The position numbers and the translations under genes were made by a program. A stretch of 64,000 nt of DNA, from positions 62,001-126,000 of the forward strand of contig JAQGEQ010000354.1 in the NCBI GenBank assembly GCA_034620365.1, read 5' to 3'. Within the stretch, counting starts at the first letter, position 1; the number at the start of each line of letters is the position of its first letter. Of this stretch, positions 47,953-60,950 are shown one piece after another. The notes below the pieces were generated by a model. The model saw only the letters and a program-made list of their open reading frames with translations. It was not told where the DNA came from and searched no databases. The stretch comes from Pegea sp. RAD2-039 (Eukaryota; Chordata; Thaliacea; Salpida; Salpidae).

Positions 47953-48994
47953 GAATATATTTTAATGAAATGAGTACTTTGTGGTGTTTAAAGTTATTTT
48001 TATAAACTTTTGGATATTAAATAAATTGTCAAAGAAAGTTTTAGAAGCAACTGACGCCTACGCTTGAAATTATTTTATAATTTATTTGAGAAATGATTTC
48101 CGAATTTCTTTTATCTAACTTGGATAAATTGTTCTATTCTGAGATATCTCGTTTAAACCAATAGTTCTTTCAATGTTGTCAGTCTATAACTTTTTGATCT
48201 AATTTGGAAAATTTGGATTCTTTTTAATAAACATTTATCACCTTTTGTAAAAAATTAAATAAAAAAAGCTAAATGAAGGTTTATTAATTATAGGTTTTTC
48301 AAATTATTCTTCGCCAACCTCAAACTTTACGAAAAATAAAAATCCAATTTTCAAAATGTAGAATCCGACAAAGCAACAGATTTTCAGTTCAATAAATATT
48401 CAGTAAGCAACTTTTCTTTTGCACCAAGCATTGTAGACAGTGATAAGCTAATGAAACCACAACTTAGTGATCAAGAAAACCAATTACTTGAAGAAAAGTA
48501 GTTATGATGATGATGAAGGACATATTTATAAACTCAATAAGATCATCATACGTTCCTAGTTAGTAGCAGGAGTCGTGACCCTAAGGTTCGGGAGAATCGG
48601 ATTAAAAAAAAAAATCCTTTTTTGGGTAATTACTGTTCAAGTCTACTGATTTAAGGCATCATCGAAAAACAACAACAAATTTTCATTAATAATTTATTTC
48701 GCCAACATGATAAAAGATATAATTGCACAAAGGCAGTCAGAACTTTAATCTAAGTTTGAATTTGTCGTAAAATCGTCTAAAAATGTTAAATAGCTGAAAA
48801 ACAACACTTCATAGGAGTTTATTGATGACAGAAAGTCTTTAATAAAAAGGAGTTAATTTGAACCACAAATTTGATTAAGTGAAAAGGAGTTACTTCAAAA
48901 TAATAAAAGCTTCAAATTTGCTTTAAAAAGGTTTTATCTTTTTAAATTAAATTTGTTTGTAAGTATAGAAGTGTTCGATAGTACAAGAAAAATA
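47953..48994. other. Convergent 3' region between EFCAB2 and the nucleoside transporter
   Basis: AATAAA at 48020-48025 is a likely EFCAB2 poly(A) signal. The remainder shows no exon-like sequence. Confidence 0.5.
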
Positions 48995-51900
48995 TTAAAT
49001 AAGAGAAACTACCACAAAAGAGAACCCAGCACCAGTGGCAAGACCAAGAGATATTGCAAATACCATCATCTTTCCAACTTGCTTTTGTTCAATTGCTGAT
49101 GTAAAGAACCTGAAAATAAATTGTAAAAATTTCAACCAACAAAATATCTAATTGACTTACTGTGGTGCATATTTAATTGATAAAGTCCCAATATATCCAT
49201 TCGAAAATCCAAATAAAATCATAAACACGATGAAGACCTCATCATTAAAGTATACAGTTTCATCACTATTACGAGGTTGAGCGTTACAAAACGCGAATAA
49301 GACAAAGAAGGCGGCGCGACATAAGCTAAGAGCAAGCAGAGTATATTTGTTGTTTCTAGAAGGCTGAAATAGAAACAAAAAATGCTGATTTCAAAAGTTC
49401 GGTTTTTGTTATTTCATGAATAAGTCAAAACAAACTCACCAAAGAAATAAAACTAGGCAAAGAACGGCCGACAAAATCAGACAAATTAAATAGGAGGAAG
49501 CAACAGACTGGTGTGAAATACCGATCTGATAAAAAGTTGTGGTTAGAAAACTGGGAAGAACAAATGAAACTTACTTCTCCATGCTTCGTTCTCGCTTGTA
49601 GACTTGACAGATGCTGTGATTGATGGAAAGTTGGCCAAGGTGACAAAAAAAGTGAAAAACAAACAAAAAAAGTGGACTTTGACCTTCAAGAAGATGTCCA
49701 AATATCCTGGCTGTAAGAAGATTGAATTGAAATAGTTGAGAAGAAGTTTTGACAACAAGTTACTTGAGTAACTTCTAATCTATTTGATGCTATTGCTTCA
49801 TTCATCAAGTTGGAACCAGCGATAATATCTTTTTCATCTCTGAGTTCTGAAATACAAATTTCATTTTAAAAATTCGAATCTTCTTTAAATAATTCGAAAT
49901 CAAATATTCCATGCTTAATATTCATTACAGAGCTTGCCCCCTTCATATGTCACTGTCAAGCCACAAAACCCGCCCTCTTCCTATTTCCGCGTTGGTAGGT
50001 GAGTACAGAAGATCGTTTTATGCATGGACTCCTCTGAGAGTCGCCTAAATATTGATTATTGGATTCGATCAGCTTATTGATGGCTTGCATAGAAATCTCT
50101 TTGAGTATTTTATACTTTGAAACACAGTCACCTATGTTTCGTGGATTTTTATCAAACTTCTCATTCCAAAGAAGTTAGTTAGTTTTGAAGCTTAAATACT
50201 TGTGGGTTGCTTTTATGTAGATGCCAAACATGAAAGCTAAAAGTAGTATCAAATGTTTTCAAAAACACCAACACTGCAATGAACTCTTTAAATTATTTGC
50301 AAAAATTAAAAAAAAACATCTGCTTGTTAAATGCTGATCACGTGACTAAATCTAGTGCAGCCCGATAAATAAAATCAATTGAGGAAAAGGGACTCATAAT
50401 AGGAACAAAGAAGATCAGAACAGTTGAAAAGCTGTCATCATCTAACTTGAAAATGATTGGGTCTTACCTGGTATACTTTTTTTCCTATAATATCGATAAT
50501 AAGTCTGAAAAACAAGAAATCAAATCAGAAAAGTTTAAAGAAGATGAAAGGATGTTCTCACGTTCTTCTCCATCACTAGGAAACAGAAGAGCGAGAGCAG
50601 GATCATGATAACAGCGATGATGAAAAATATCAGAGCATAATCAGATGGATTATTTGTAACTGTAATTAAAGATGATCAGATAATGAAAGAAGAGGAGAGA
50701 TAAGATTACTAAGGAGCGCAATGATCAGTGATGCGGCCGCAAAAAGTCCTCCCATGCCCTAAAAGAGATAAATAAGATCTAACCAAGGACAGTCGTACCC
50801 TAACCTGTCCTGACATCAATGCTTGCGTGTACCTTTGTGGAAAGGTTGCTGCAAAGCCGAAGAGACAAGGCTGAACCAGGGCTGAAAAAGAATTGACCAC
50901 AAATATGGTGATGAGGGTCAGGATGAAAAAGGTGGTTTGAAAGGAGCTTGTGTCGATCTGGAAGATAGTTTTGATTAGTTAATGGGTTGATCAGATGGCT
51001 TAAGTTACTTTGACGAATACAGTAGTGATGATGAAACTTATGGACATGATTATTAGACCCAAAACCACTCTTCGGTGTTCATTCACACTGAAAAAGATTT
51101 GATTGTTGATTATAACGTTTAGAAATAAAATAGTCGATACAACAATATAAATTATCAACTTACTTTTGTTGTTGTAAGGTACTATAAAATGTAAATATTA
51201 TTTGAGGAAGCATAGAACAGATAGAAAAGAAGCTTCTATATAGAGAATGTATACCATGATCATTTGTTGTTCCATTTGTAAGATTTAAAGAATTGTTTAC
51301 AGGTTTAAATTTTTCATTCCAATACTGAAAAATTCAGATAATATAAATAGAAATACCTAGAAATTGTTATTAGTAAAAAACAAAATAAATGATGTCATTG
51401 TGACAGGAAATAGAAGTAAATGTTCTATTTACAAAAATTACAACTTTTATATATTCTTTTATAATCATGAAATAAATATAGCTAGCTTTAATTAGATTAG
51501 AAAACTTATGCAATATATTTGTTCAAATGATAAACTACAAGTTTCTATTAATAAACAAAAATAAAAATAAATTTAGATTTAGATAACCAATAAATTACAT
51601 TGAATATCAATAAATTAAAAAAATTAGTAAAGCTAACATTATTAATATTAAACAATAAGAATTGTATAAGTTTGATAATTTTAAACTAAAGTAATTTCAA
51701 ATCTATTGGAAAATAAAGACTTTTCTAGAGCAAAAAATACTTTTTTACCTTTAATATAATAAAGTATAAGTTACTTACACTGTCAGCTGTAATGAAAAAG
51801 TTCCAAGGTAGCAATGTGGATAAACCAAGAAAAAAAAATTGCAAATATACAATGTTTTTCCTGTAAATATATTTTGAAACAAAATTAGATCTTGTTTAAT

Positions 51901-52295
51901 GATTTTTTAATATTTAAATTCACTTTGTTTAGTTTTTTATACATTATGATAAACAAGGTAAATGAGATATACTATTCTAAAAAGTTTATTAGCTTATGAG
52001 AATTATAAATAAAAATAATTAATTTAATCTTAAAAAATTGTAGAAATCAAAACTTTAAAGATGGAAATTACAAAACACCTACCTATCTTTAGGTTCATAC
52101 TTCTCGCTTTGAGGCATTATAGAAGAACTAGAAGGTTCTAATAGCCTTTGTTCTTCCTCAATGGTACTGTTTTCTGAAATAAAAGCAAAAAATTAATGAT
52201 TGAATAGAAAAAATACATTGCTTCAATTTCAAACAAGATTAAGACTAAAAACCTTATTTCAAATTTCTAAATGCATTTTTCCTACCACTAAACAT
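48995..52295 (-). CDS. Equilibrative nucleoside transporter (SLC29 family)
   Basis: Facilitative nucleoside carrier of the plasma membrane. Exons: 52295-52286, 52173-52083, 51860-51779, 51324-51164, 51087-51009, 50957-50805, 50758-50710, 50659-50562, 50504-50468, 49846-49764, 49710-49575, 49525-49440, 49363-49161, 49109-48995. They give 460 residues in frame (human ENT1 is 456). Diagnostic motifs: LLPWNFFITADSYW in helix 1, a glycosylatable loop 1 (NNS, NLT, NGT), VVNSFSALVQPCLFG, MSGQGMGGLFAA, LLFNLSDFVGR and LFGFSNGYIGTL, with about eleven hydrophobic helices. The short first exon (MFSE...) is inferred from phase and a GTAGGA donor. It belongs to the ENT1/2-like group; the exact paralogue cannot be told. 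Intron 50467-49847 is about 620 nt and locally GC-richer. Confidence 0.93.
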
Positions 52296-55200
52296 GTTCC
52301 AAGGTAAGATTGAAATACAAAATATTTAATAAAAAAGTTATTTATTTAAAATCTAAAAGTATTAAATAGAAAATGTTGTTTTTAGGGTTTCATAAAACCT
52401 ATTTCATAGAACCTTATTTTTTTGTTTATAAGGTTACATTTAGAAAATTACAAAACACAAAATTATTAAACTTAAAATAATTTTAACTTACTAAATAAGA
52501 AAAGTATTATATCTAATACAAATTGTTCAACTTTAGAATGCAAATATAATTTAATAAATATTGCAACAGATATGGTCTAATATTTATTAGAAAAAAAACA
52601 AACATGATGTATATTAATTATTCACTAAATAAATATTATAAACAAAATACTTATAAAATATACTATTGCATATAGTCATATAATTAAATAATTTTTTGCT
52701 TATTCAATAAATACTTAAAGAATAATAAAAAATTAATTATTTCGTAATAATCGAATGAATACTATCAAACATTACCAAATAAAACATATCGAAAAATTTG
52801 TTTACAAAAATACTCTGTTTATTTCGATTACTTATTATTTTAGATATTTGTTTAAGAAGTTTAATTGAGACAAATATTAACACCTGGAATTCCCCGTAGT
52901 TGATAGAACCGATAATTTTGATGAAGAAATGACAAACATTAGAAGTTCGACGACAGACATATAAAAGAACAAGAACTAGTTTATCGATTAGTTAGTGTAT
53001 ATAGGTTTGTTATCCCCATTATTTCGATTAGAACAAAAATGCTCTATTATATAATCGTAATATGAATTTCAAATGTTGATTTTGATTCGAATTTAATTCA
53101 TCCATGTTTGTATGCTTACTTGGTATTTAGAATCGAATTATACATCTATTAGAAGTTATTATCATACTTTTATGAACAAAAAATTACCTTTGCATAATAA
53201 TTTTGTACTTAGATTGTTCTTAAGTAGTTTTACGCTCTTATATCTAAATGCTGTAGCCATTATTCAAAAATTAAACAAATAATTAAGCTAATCTTTAGGT
53301 CACTTTCAATGTTGTTTATAGAAATACTTTGCTTTATGCAAGGTATATTCTAATTTAGCACAATGGTGATTAATCAAAGTCGTTGAAATGATGTTTTTAT
53401 CTTTTGTCTAAATTTCAAAAGTAATAATCCTGACAAGTTTTATTTGCAACAAAACTGTTTTTCAGTTTTTTAATTGGACAAAAATATATTAATAAAACAA
53501 ATATCTAAATTTGTTGGCATCACCCCAATTTTAAACAAATGCAAAAGTATTAAATTTGAGAAAACTTATTACTAAACTATTATATTGAAAGCTGATTTAA
53601 TAAAAAAACTTATTTTTATCTCTAAATCGGACTTTGCTCAAGACACAGGTTCAATTTTTCTACAAACTATCCATTAAGATTAAGTTTTAAGATAATAACT
53701 CACTTAAAAAGAAATTCCTAAAAATTATAAAAGTTTAAAAAATTAAATTTATTTAGTAGAAAGTTAATATATTTACCTGATAACAAGAAATTATAGATGT
53801 CAGCGGATACGTTCTACTACAACTGTAAAAAAATATTAAAACCTTTGAATGCGTTTATTGTGACTAAACAATTATAATTTATAATGAGTTTAGAAAATAT
53901 TTATTAAATTAAAAATTCAGAGAAATTAAAATCATTTCCTTGGTATTTTTTTACTTAATACTGTCAAAAATTAATTACACCTGAAGATATTTGTATGTTA
54001 TAATTTTCATAAACTTTAAACTTTGTGGAAAAGAACTTTTTGACTTTCAGAAAAACTTACATGACTTGATCTAAACTAGTAGAAACAACAATAAACCAAA
54101 TTATCTGGTTGTGGCTATATATAAACTTCAGATACACTTTTTGAAATCTAATAATATATGAAAGCAATATCTAACCTAAAACTCACTAAAGTAAACTTTG
54201 AACAGTTATCACATTTGACTAAATAGAAAAACATTAAAAAATAAACAGTTTTAAAATAATTTTAAAACTAATTTCAGCTCTCTTTTTAATTCTAACTAAT
54301 TTGCTTATTTAAAAAACAGCTTTAAAGATAGAAGACAATACAGTTTTAAAGACTCTCATTAAATTTAAAAAAAAACTGCTCTATATGAGTTAGAACACAA
54401 TCTTAAACTGATTTTTTAAAGAATTTAAGCTTCCAAAATTTTACATTTCAAAATATATTAAAACATGATTAAATAAAAAGGTAAAACAAAACAATAAAAA
54501 CAGAGAGAGATAAACAAATGCTGAGCTTTAAGTTAAAGTATTTCTTAGGCTATTGTTAAAACTTCACAAGTCTAGCAGATTATTATTAATCTTAAGTTTT
54601 GTTTAATTTGCATTTTTATGTTTAACGTTTTGCAACTATAAAATCTTTTACCAGCCACAAATAATCACCAAAGATTTTTTATTTAGTTATACAAACTTAT
54701 CACCACTCAGCTTTTAGAAGTTTCTATTCACTTTGTGACATTATATTTGTTGTGAGAAAGTTTTTATCGAAATAAAATGACTTCAAACAATAAATATTTT
54801 TTGTTTTTCTTTACAGCAAGTTCATTCATCAACCAATAAATTTTATACTATCAAAAAAAGGTAAGATAACATTTACATATATTAAAAGAATGTTTTCTTT
54901 CGGTTAAAAAAAATACTTCTGTAAAAATTTTGCCTTTTTTCAATTTCTTTCTTTTAAAGTTATTAAGTTATTTGTATCACTTTTGCTTAAATTTACAACT
55001 AGAAAATATATAACTTGTTCTTTTTTAGTGCTCTTTTATAATAATTTGTTTAGTGTAATTTGAACCTAACAATTACGAATAAATACTTAATCCATATTAT
55101 TTATTCATATTATTTATTTCAATTTATGCAAAGGAGGGTGGCTGAAGAGAGCACCTCTCGCTAACACACATTCTCGCAAATAATATCTATAAAGTTAGAA

Positions 55201-56754
55201 ATATAGAAAGTAAAAGATGTAACACATGGCATTTCAATAGTACCCAAAGCATATAACAGTGAACAATTACATAGAATGTTAGTGATATAAAAAAGGGGAA
55301 AATCACAGAAATCACAGTTTAGAAATGACAATGTTGGCAATGTTATAACGGTTCAACTTCTGCTTGAACAACACGAGTGATCAGACATGACAATGTCTGA
55401 TGGCTTAAAATTTCATTTGTTCAACATCTCAATATCTTGTATTAAAAAAAATCTCGCTATCTACATCTACATCTAAATCTGAAATCTTTTAACATCGTGT
55501 AACGCAATGAGTAAAATTATGAACTGATTTGTAGCTCTTACATCAAGTTAGTTAATTGTATACTTGCTTAGCTGTAGCTGAATTTAAAGTAGCCTTTTTT
55601 AAGACATGTTTAAATTAAAGATTGTAGATTGACTCGTTGGGTTGATACAGAGAAGAAAGCGTGAAGAAGTAAGATTTCCACTGTCACCTATCAATCACAG
55701 TCATCACACCCTTGATCATATCTTTCGCGCATTGGCTTGTCTTGCTTATGGTCTTCACATTAATTTTAATCTTTGCTTCTCTTTTTTTGCTTCTTTTTTT
55801 CACCTTTAGGCATCAAAATATTGACAAAAATGATATCTCCTAGACATGTAAAAACTCTTCAACCAATAAGAAAAACTGTTTCTTCAATAGAACTTGTCTG
55901 CTTCCTCATTCACCTCTGATGTGTTTAAAGTTAAAATCACGACAAAATATTTAATTGAAAAAAGTTAAATCATGAAAATGACTCATTTTCTATTAAAGGA
56001 GCTTAGTATGAATATAATTCTTCAAGTTTTGAAAAAGTATTTAATTTCAGAATATTGATATTAGTAGTAGACAGTAGTAATTTTGATCAGCCGTAACTTT
56101 GATAATTCGGTTAATTTTATGAAAAATTGAAAAAAATTGAAGTTTCTTAAATTGAAGATCATTTAAATGTCATTAAAAATAAATTTTCTGGGTAATCTTA
56201 AAGACTCAGATGTTAAAAAGAAAAAGTGAGCTAATTAATAATTTACAACTTCAAGTAGCTAATAGATAGCAAAATCTAAAAATTAAACCTTTCCAGTTTA
56301 ATTTTGAAATTTAGTCTGACCATAATTTTCAAATTTTTAAAAATATTTAACTATAAAAGCAGTTTTCTTTTAAATTGTGTCCAATAATATTGATAACAGT
56401 TTGTTTAGTTTTTGAGGTTTAAACATTATGTTTAGATGACAGGTAAGGCTTGCTTATTTTAATTATTTCCATTTTAATTAGACTTAATTTGTTTTTATAA
56501 TCCTGAAAATGTTGAATAATTGAAAGATCTGTAGTGACCTGTTTTCAAAAAGTAATCACCCGTCAATAAATTTAAAATGTAGATCATTTAAAAGCTCTCA
56601 AAGATTTATATCATATATTAGGAATTCGGTTTTTTAGTAGCATAAAAACTACTTACTGAAGGATGCATTCAAACCTTCATTACCTTTCACCTGGAAAATT
56701 CAATAAGTTTTTAAGTTGCTAATATCTTAAATACTTTAAACATAGAGCTGATTA
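52296..56754. other. Long intergenic region, no gene recognised
   Basis: About 4.5 kb, mostly 75-80% AT. A less AT-rich patch at about 55120-55960 (AAGGAGGGTGGCTGAAGAGA and following) has no readable protein and may be an old insertion. There is no RNA gene that I can recognise. Confidence 0.45.
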
Positions 56755-56768
56755 TGACGTCATATAAA
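56755..56768 (+). promoter_or_regulatory. CRE palindrome directly joined to a TATA box
   Basis: TGACGTCA (56755-56762) followed at once by TATAAA (56763-56768), about 98 nt before the ATG of the ARF-like gene. The pairing of a full CRE and a TATA box at promoter distance is a plausible core promoter. Confidence 0.5.
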
Positions 56769-56859
56769 GCCTTATTAGCTTATTTGGTTTTGATCGAGAA
56801 ATAAATCTTTCTAAACTAAGCATTTTTATATTTTAGTTTTTCTTAATCACGAAAGCATA

Positions 56860-58484
56860 ATGGGTTTATGTATTTCTACTCTTGGTTCAAAACAGTAAGA
56901 CTAACTTGGTATTTAGTAACCATGTTACAAGCAACCTCTTTCAATTGTATTGTTATTGAGTTTTGGTTGTAATTTCATTTTTTAATTTTAATTTAGTATT
57001 AATTAAACTTTGATAATTAAAAAATACAAAATTATTACATCACTTGTTAATGTTACAGCTGTTTCCAAAATTATATAAACCTGAAATTAACTGAATATCA
57101 AGTAGCATCTTACTAATTTGAATTCTGTAAAATAACTTATAATAACAACATTTTCAGTTTGAAATCTGTTGTAGCGATTTATTATTTTACAGACGAACAA
57201 CTTTACATTTTATTGGTTTGGACAAGCAAGGAAAGAAAAAATCAGTTTACAAAATTGCTGAAATACCGCCAAATTTTGAAGAAAATGGTTTTAAAAGTTG
57301 TCACAATTTTAAAAAAGGTTCTTATTATATCTTAAATAAAAAAATTCAAGTTTTAAAGTAATTTATATTTTTAGACAATTTAAACATAAATATTTTGGGC
57401 ATAACTGGTAATGTGAATATCAACAAAATATCAAGAAAGTATTTGGAAAAATCTGATGCTTTTGTTTATATACTTCATACTTGTGAAATTTGGAGTATTA
57501 TTGAAGCAAAAACAGTTTTAAAGAATCTTTCTAGCCTCAAGAATGTAAATCATAAACCAATTTTGATGTGAGTGTTTAATCAAGCTTATATTTCTAAAAA
57601 ATAATTTACATAACATTTTCAGATTTACAAAAAATCACCTCAAAAGCAGCTTTTCCAAAATGGAAATTAAAGAAATTTTGAACCTTAATGACACCAAAAT
57701 GACAAATAATTGCTTTTGTAAAGTGGTAATGATTTTAAAAATTGATTTTGCAAAAAGCTTAATATGATAATAGTATATTATTGTTGTATATTAGTGTAAT
57801 AATAAATGATTAAAAAATAAATTCTTAATTAGTTTACACTACAATTTGTTGATTTAATTTGAAGAATATTTATTTTCAAATCATTTAATTTTTATAACTT
57901 TCTACTTATTGTACTTCATTTAGGTTGTTACTAATAACATGGAAAGCAACTTATTAAGCCAAGGTATAGCTTGGTTATTAGAAATGATTGAAAAGAAAGC
58001 ATTTGAGACAAACAAAAATATATATAACAAAAAAAAGAAGAACAAACATTTAATAGAAGAAGAAAAAAGTAATAAGGACACTAAACCAAATATAAAAGTT
58101 GAGGAAAAATTATCTAGTTTAAGTTCAAAAGTAGAAGGATCTAAAGACAAAAAGAGATATAAAGAAAAGATAGATGCTATCAAAAGTCAATCAAGTTGCA
58201 ATAAAGGTGATACTAATTTCAAGATAATAAAACAATTTTTAAATATCAACCAAAATCTAATATAGTTGGTAATTCGTTTGAAATAGGTTAACAAATCTAA
58301 AGATAATTTATAACTTGGATGTTTTACAGTTTTTAAAGATCATGAATTCATTGGAGGCAGACAAATTGAAATGAAAAAGGTTAGAAGAAAAAATCAAATT
58401 GTACCAATGCTTCAGAATGAAAATACTAAAACTAAATGTCTTCCTATATCACTAGAATCTGACATAACAAATAAAATCATCTAG
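56860..58484 (+). CDS. Degenerate ARF/ARL-like protein (pseudo-GTPase) with charged C-terminal extension
   Basis: Exons 56860-56894, 57193-57317, 57375-57567, 57623-57725, 57924-58206 and 58330-58484 give 297 residues. The N-terminus MGLCIS fits an N-myristoylation signal plus a cysteine, as in ARF/ARL proteins. The fold can be followed: LHFIGLDKQGKKKS where ARFs have GLDGAGKTT, IPPNFEENGF for IPTIGFNV, NILGITGN for WDVGGQ, DAFVYILHT for the beta4 strand, PILIFTKNH for the NKxD strand, and LLSQGIAWLLEMIEKK for the last helix. The P-loop Ser/Thr, the DxGGQ glutamine and NKxD are all changed, so GTP binding and hydrolysis are doubtful. After residue about 170 comes a Lys/Glu-rich tail. Reading through the donor at 58207 instead gives a stop at 58265. 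A highly diverged but active GTPase cannot be excluded. Confidence 0.72.
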
Positions 58485-60950
58485 ATTGCAATGGTTGAAA
58501 GTGTGATAAAAAAACATGAATATTTCATTGAATAAGTTTCTACAATGATGAAAAAATTGAATGTATGTAAAAAAAGTTTTCAAAATAGTGTTTGATACAA
58601 CCAGAAAAAATATTGCATTCTTTTATTAAAAAAATTATTAGAAAACCTTGCTAAAATGTCTTTGGAAGTTGATATTGGAAACAAATACAATTTTTTATTA
58701 AATAGAATGAAATAAAATGTTTATTTCAACATGTATAAAATCATTTTCGTTTTTGTAATAAGTTATTTTTTTCTTAAAAATATATCCAGTAAGTTTGAGA
58801 AAATATTTGATTAAAAATTTCACAATTATAAAAAAAATCAAACAAAAAAATGAATTTAAGAAGATAGCTCGCATTTGTTATGTATATTAGGAATATTTGT
58901 AATTTTATACGGCAAAAAAGCACGAGTTTTTACGAAACCAACAAATTAAATAAAGCTATTAAGCAATTGAATTCAGTTTAGTATAAACAAGACTTGATCC
59001 AAGCTCCAAGTAAATCGCTTTTCTGATTGAATCAAGTGAGTAATAATCAAATTTTTCGTTCTATGTCTCATAATCTGAGTTTACAGACTCATATGCAACT
59101 GTAGAGGCTGGTCGTGCCAGATAAAGATCTAGAGATGATCTTACAATCGTACTGTTTCATTTTCTAATAATTAGTAGAAAAAGCATCTACAAATATTTTG
59201 GAAAATACATCTACCGATCTTTACTCGGGCTCAAATTGAAGCTGTAAATAATAAACGTTGCCACGTAAATAGATTAGCAACAATCAAACATAATCGATCA
59301 GCACTTGTGGTTGCTTAGTTATACAATTTATTATAAAAGATTTCAACCTAGCTACATATCGGTAAGACCTGTAATAAAAAGCTCTTTAGTTATTCTATTG
59401 CTCTTTATTTGAAGTAGAATTATTGAAAAAGTTTATAGAATTAGACAAATATCAGCAAACTTATGTATGAGACCAAAATAAAGCAGATAATGAATATTCT
59501 GTATTTATTATTTTGTAGTGAGTTTGTTAAGAAACTCCTGAAATTCAACAGTGCTTTACCGTATTAAGATCATAGATTCAAAAACTACTAGGATCAACAA
59601 ACAAAATAGTTTAATATAAACTGATTTTTTAGAAAACAACTACAAAGTATAAACTTGTTTATCAGCACTAGTAGAGCAAGCGAACTATTTCAACAAGCTT
59701 TATAAATCAGAAAGTGTACACCTAGTAGCGTCAATTTTATCTGTCAAGTATCACTTGAATCATTATTCGTATTATCAGTTTTTCTATGGAATTTATTATA
59801 GTTTATTACTGTGATTTTGTATTTCATTTTTCATAAAAATCATCTAAAAAATCAAAGATACTTTTATGTAAGATGATCAAAAATTGAAAACTTTAAAATC
59901 TTCTTAATTTAATTTTTTGCAAAATAATGGACAAACAACACTTAGCTTACATCTTAAATTTAGAAATTCAACTTTTTAATAGTTTTTAACATTTTTTCAA
60001 CTTGTTTTAATGGTTTTTTATTATTATAATTTATAGAATAAATATTTAATAAATTATTACATTATGATCAATTTTCGTTTTCTTACTTTTTACTAAAAAC
60101 TTAAACACTTAGCTAAAAATTCTACTAAAGTAGGAAACATCGGGAAGATTTAAAAAGATTTATGCAATAGGGTTTTTTTAAATTAAAGTTATTTCTGTAG
60201 GTTGCATACTTATATTACATTTTTATTCGAATACTCGTAAATCAACATTATCAGTATTTGCTGGTATAATAATTAAGAAATGAACTTTTGTAATTATAAG
60301 AGCTAAGAAAAGTAACAATTTTCAAGAAAGTTTAATTTTTTTTTATTATCAAAAATTGCTTTAACAACTGGCAAAGTTTTTATACGTTAGTATTACTAGA
60401 CCAAATATATTTGTCTTTTTTATTTGTTTCTTTATTATTTTATATTTGTTAATGAATATATTTGTTCTTTTTTCGGTTAACTATTTTGTAATATCAATTT
60501 TAACTATTCGCCAATTTTTTAAATTTTAATAAGTTTTATAAGTAATAAAAATCTGAAAGTTTTTAGTTGTTTTTTTTCTACATTTATATCATATATTATA
60601 GAAAGTTGTGCATTTTACTTGTTGCTATTAGTTTTTATTAATTTTGTTGATTATGCTAGTAGGTTATCTCTTTCCATTGCTTAATTAAAACATAGATTAC
60701 TAAATTTATTTACTTACAGATTTAATTTTGAATTATCCAAAATGTAATAAATATTCTCACATAATTTTTAAACCTTACAAATGACAGAAATATGATATTA
60801 TAAAACTGTATGACATATAATATTTTTTTTGCTAGTATTGTGATTTTGCATAAAAACTAGTTATTTTTTTATATAACAAATTTAAGTTAAAAGTTGCAAT
60901 AAACTTCGAAATTTTGCGCCATACTTTGAATCATAATTATCTGAAATAAG
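58485..60950. other. Intergenic with a possible element relic
   Basis: No gene was found. A less AT-rich patch at about 58870-59760 contains one open stretch (about 59210-59320, QIEAVNNKRCHVNRLATIKH) surrounded by stops. It looks like eroded coding sequence, possibly of a mobile element, but is not identifiable. Confidence 0.4.

Noticed and set aside
51230..51270. An extra intron (GTATAC...TATAG) in the transporter loop-1 exon
   Set aside because: Reading straight through keeps the frame and gives a normal helix-2 start; splicing it would break the phase.
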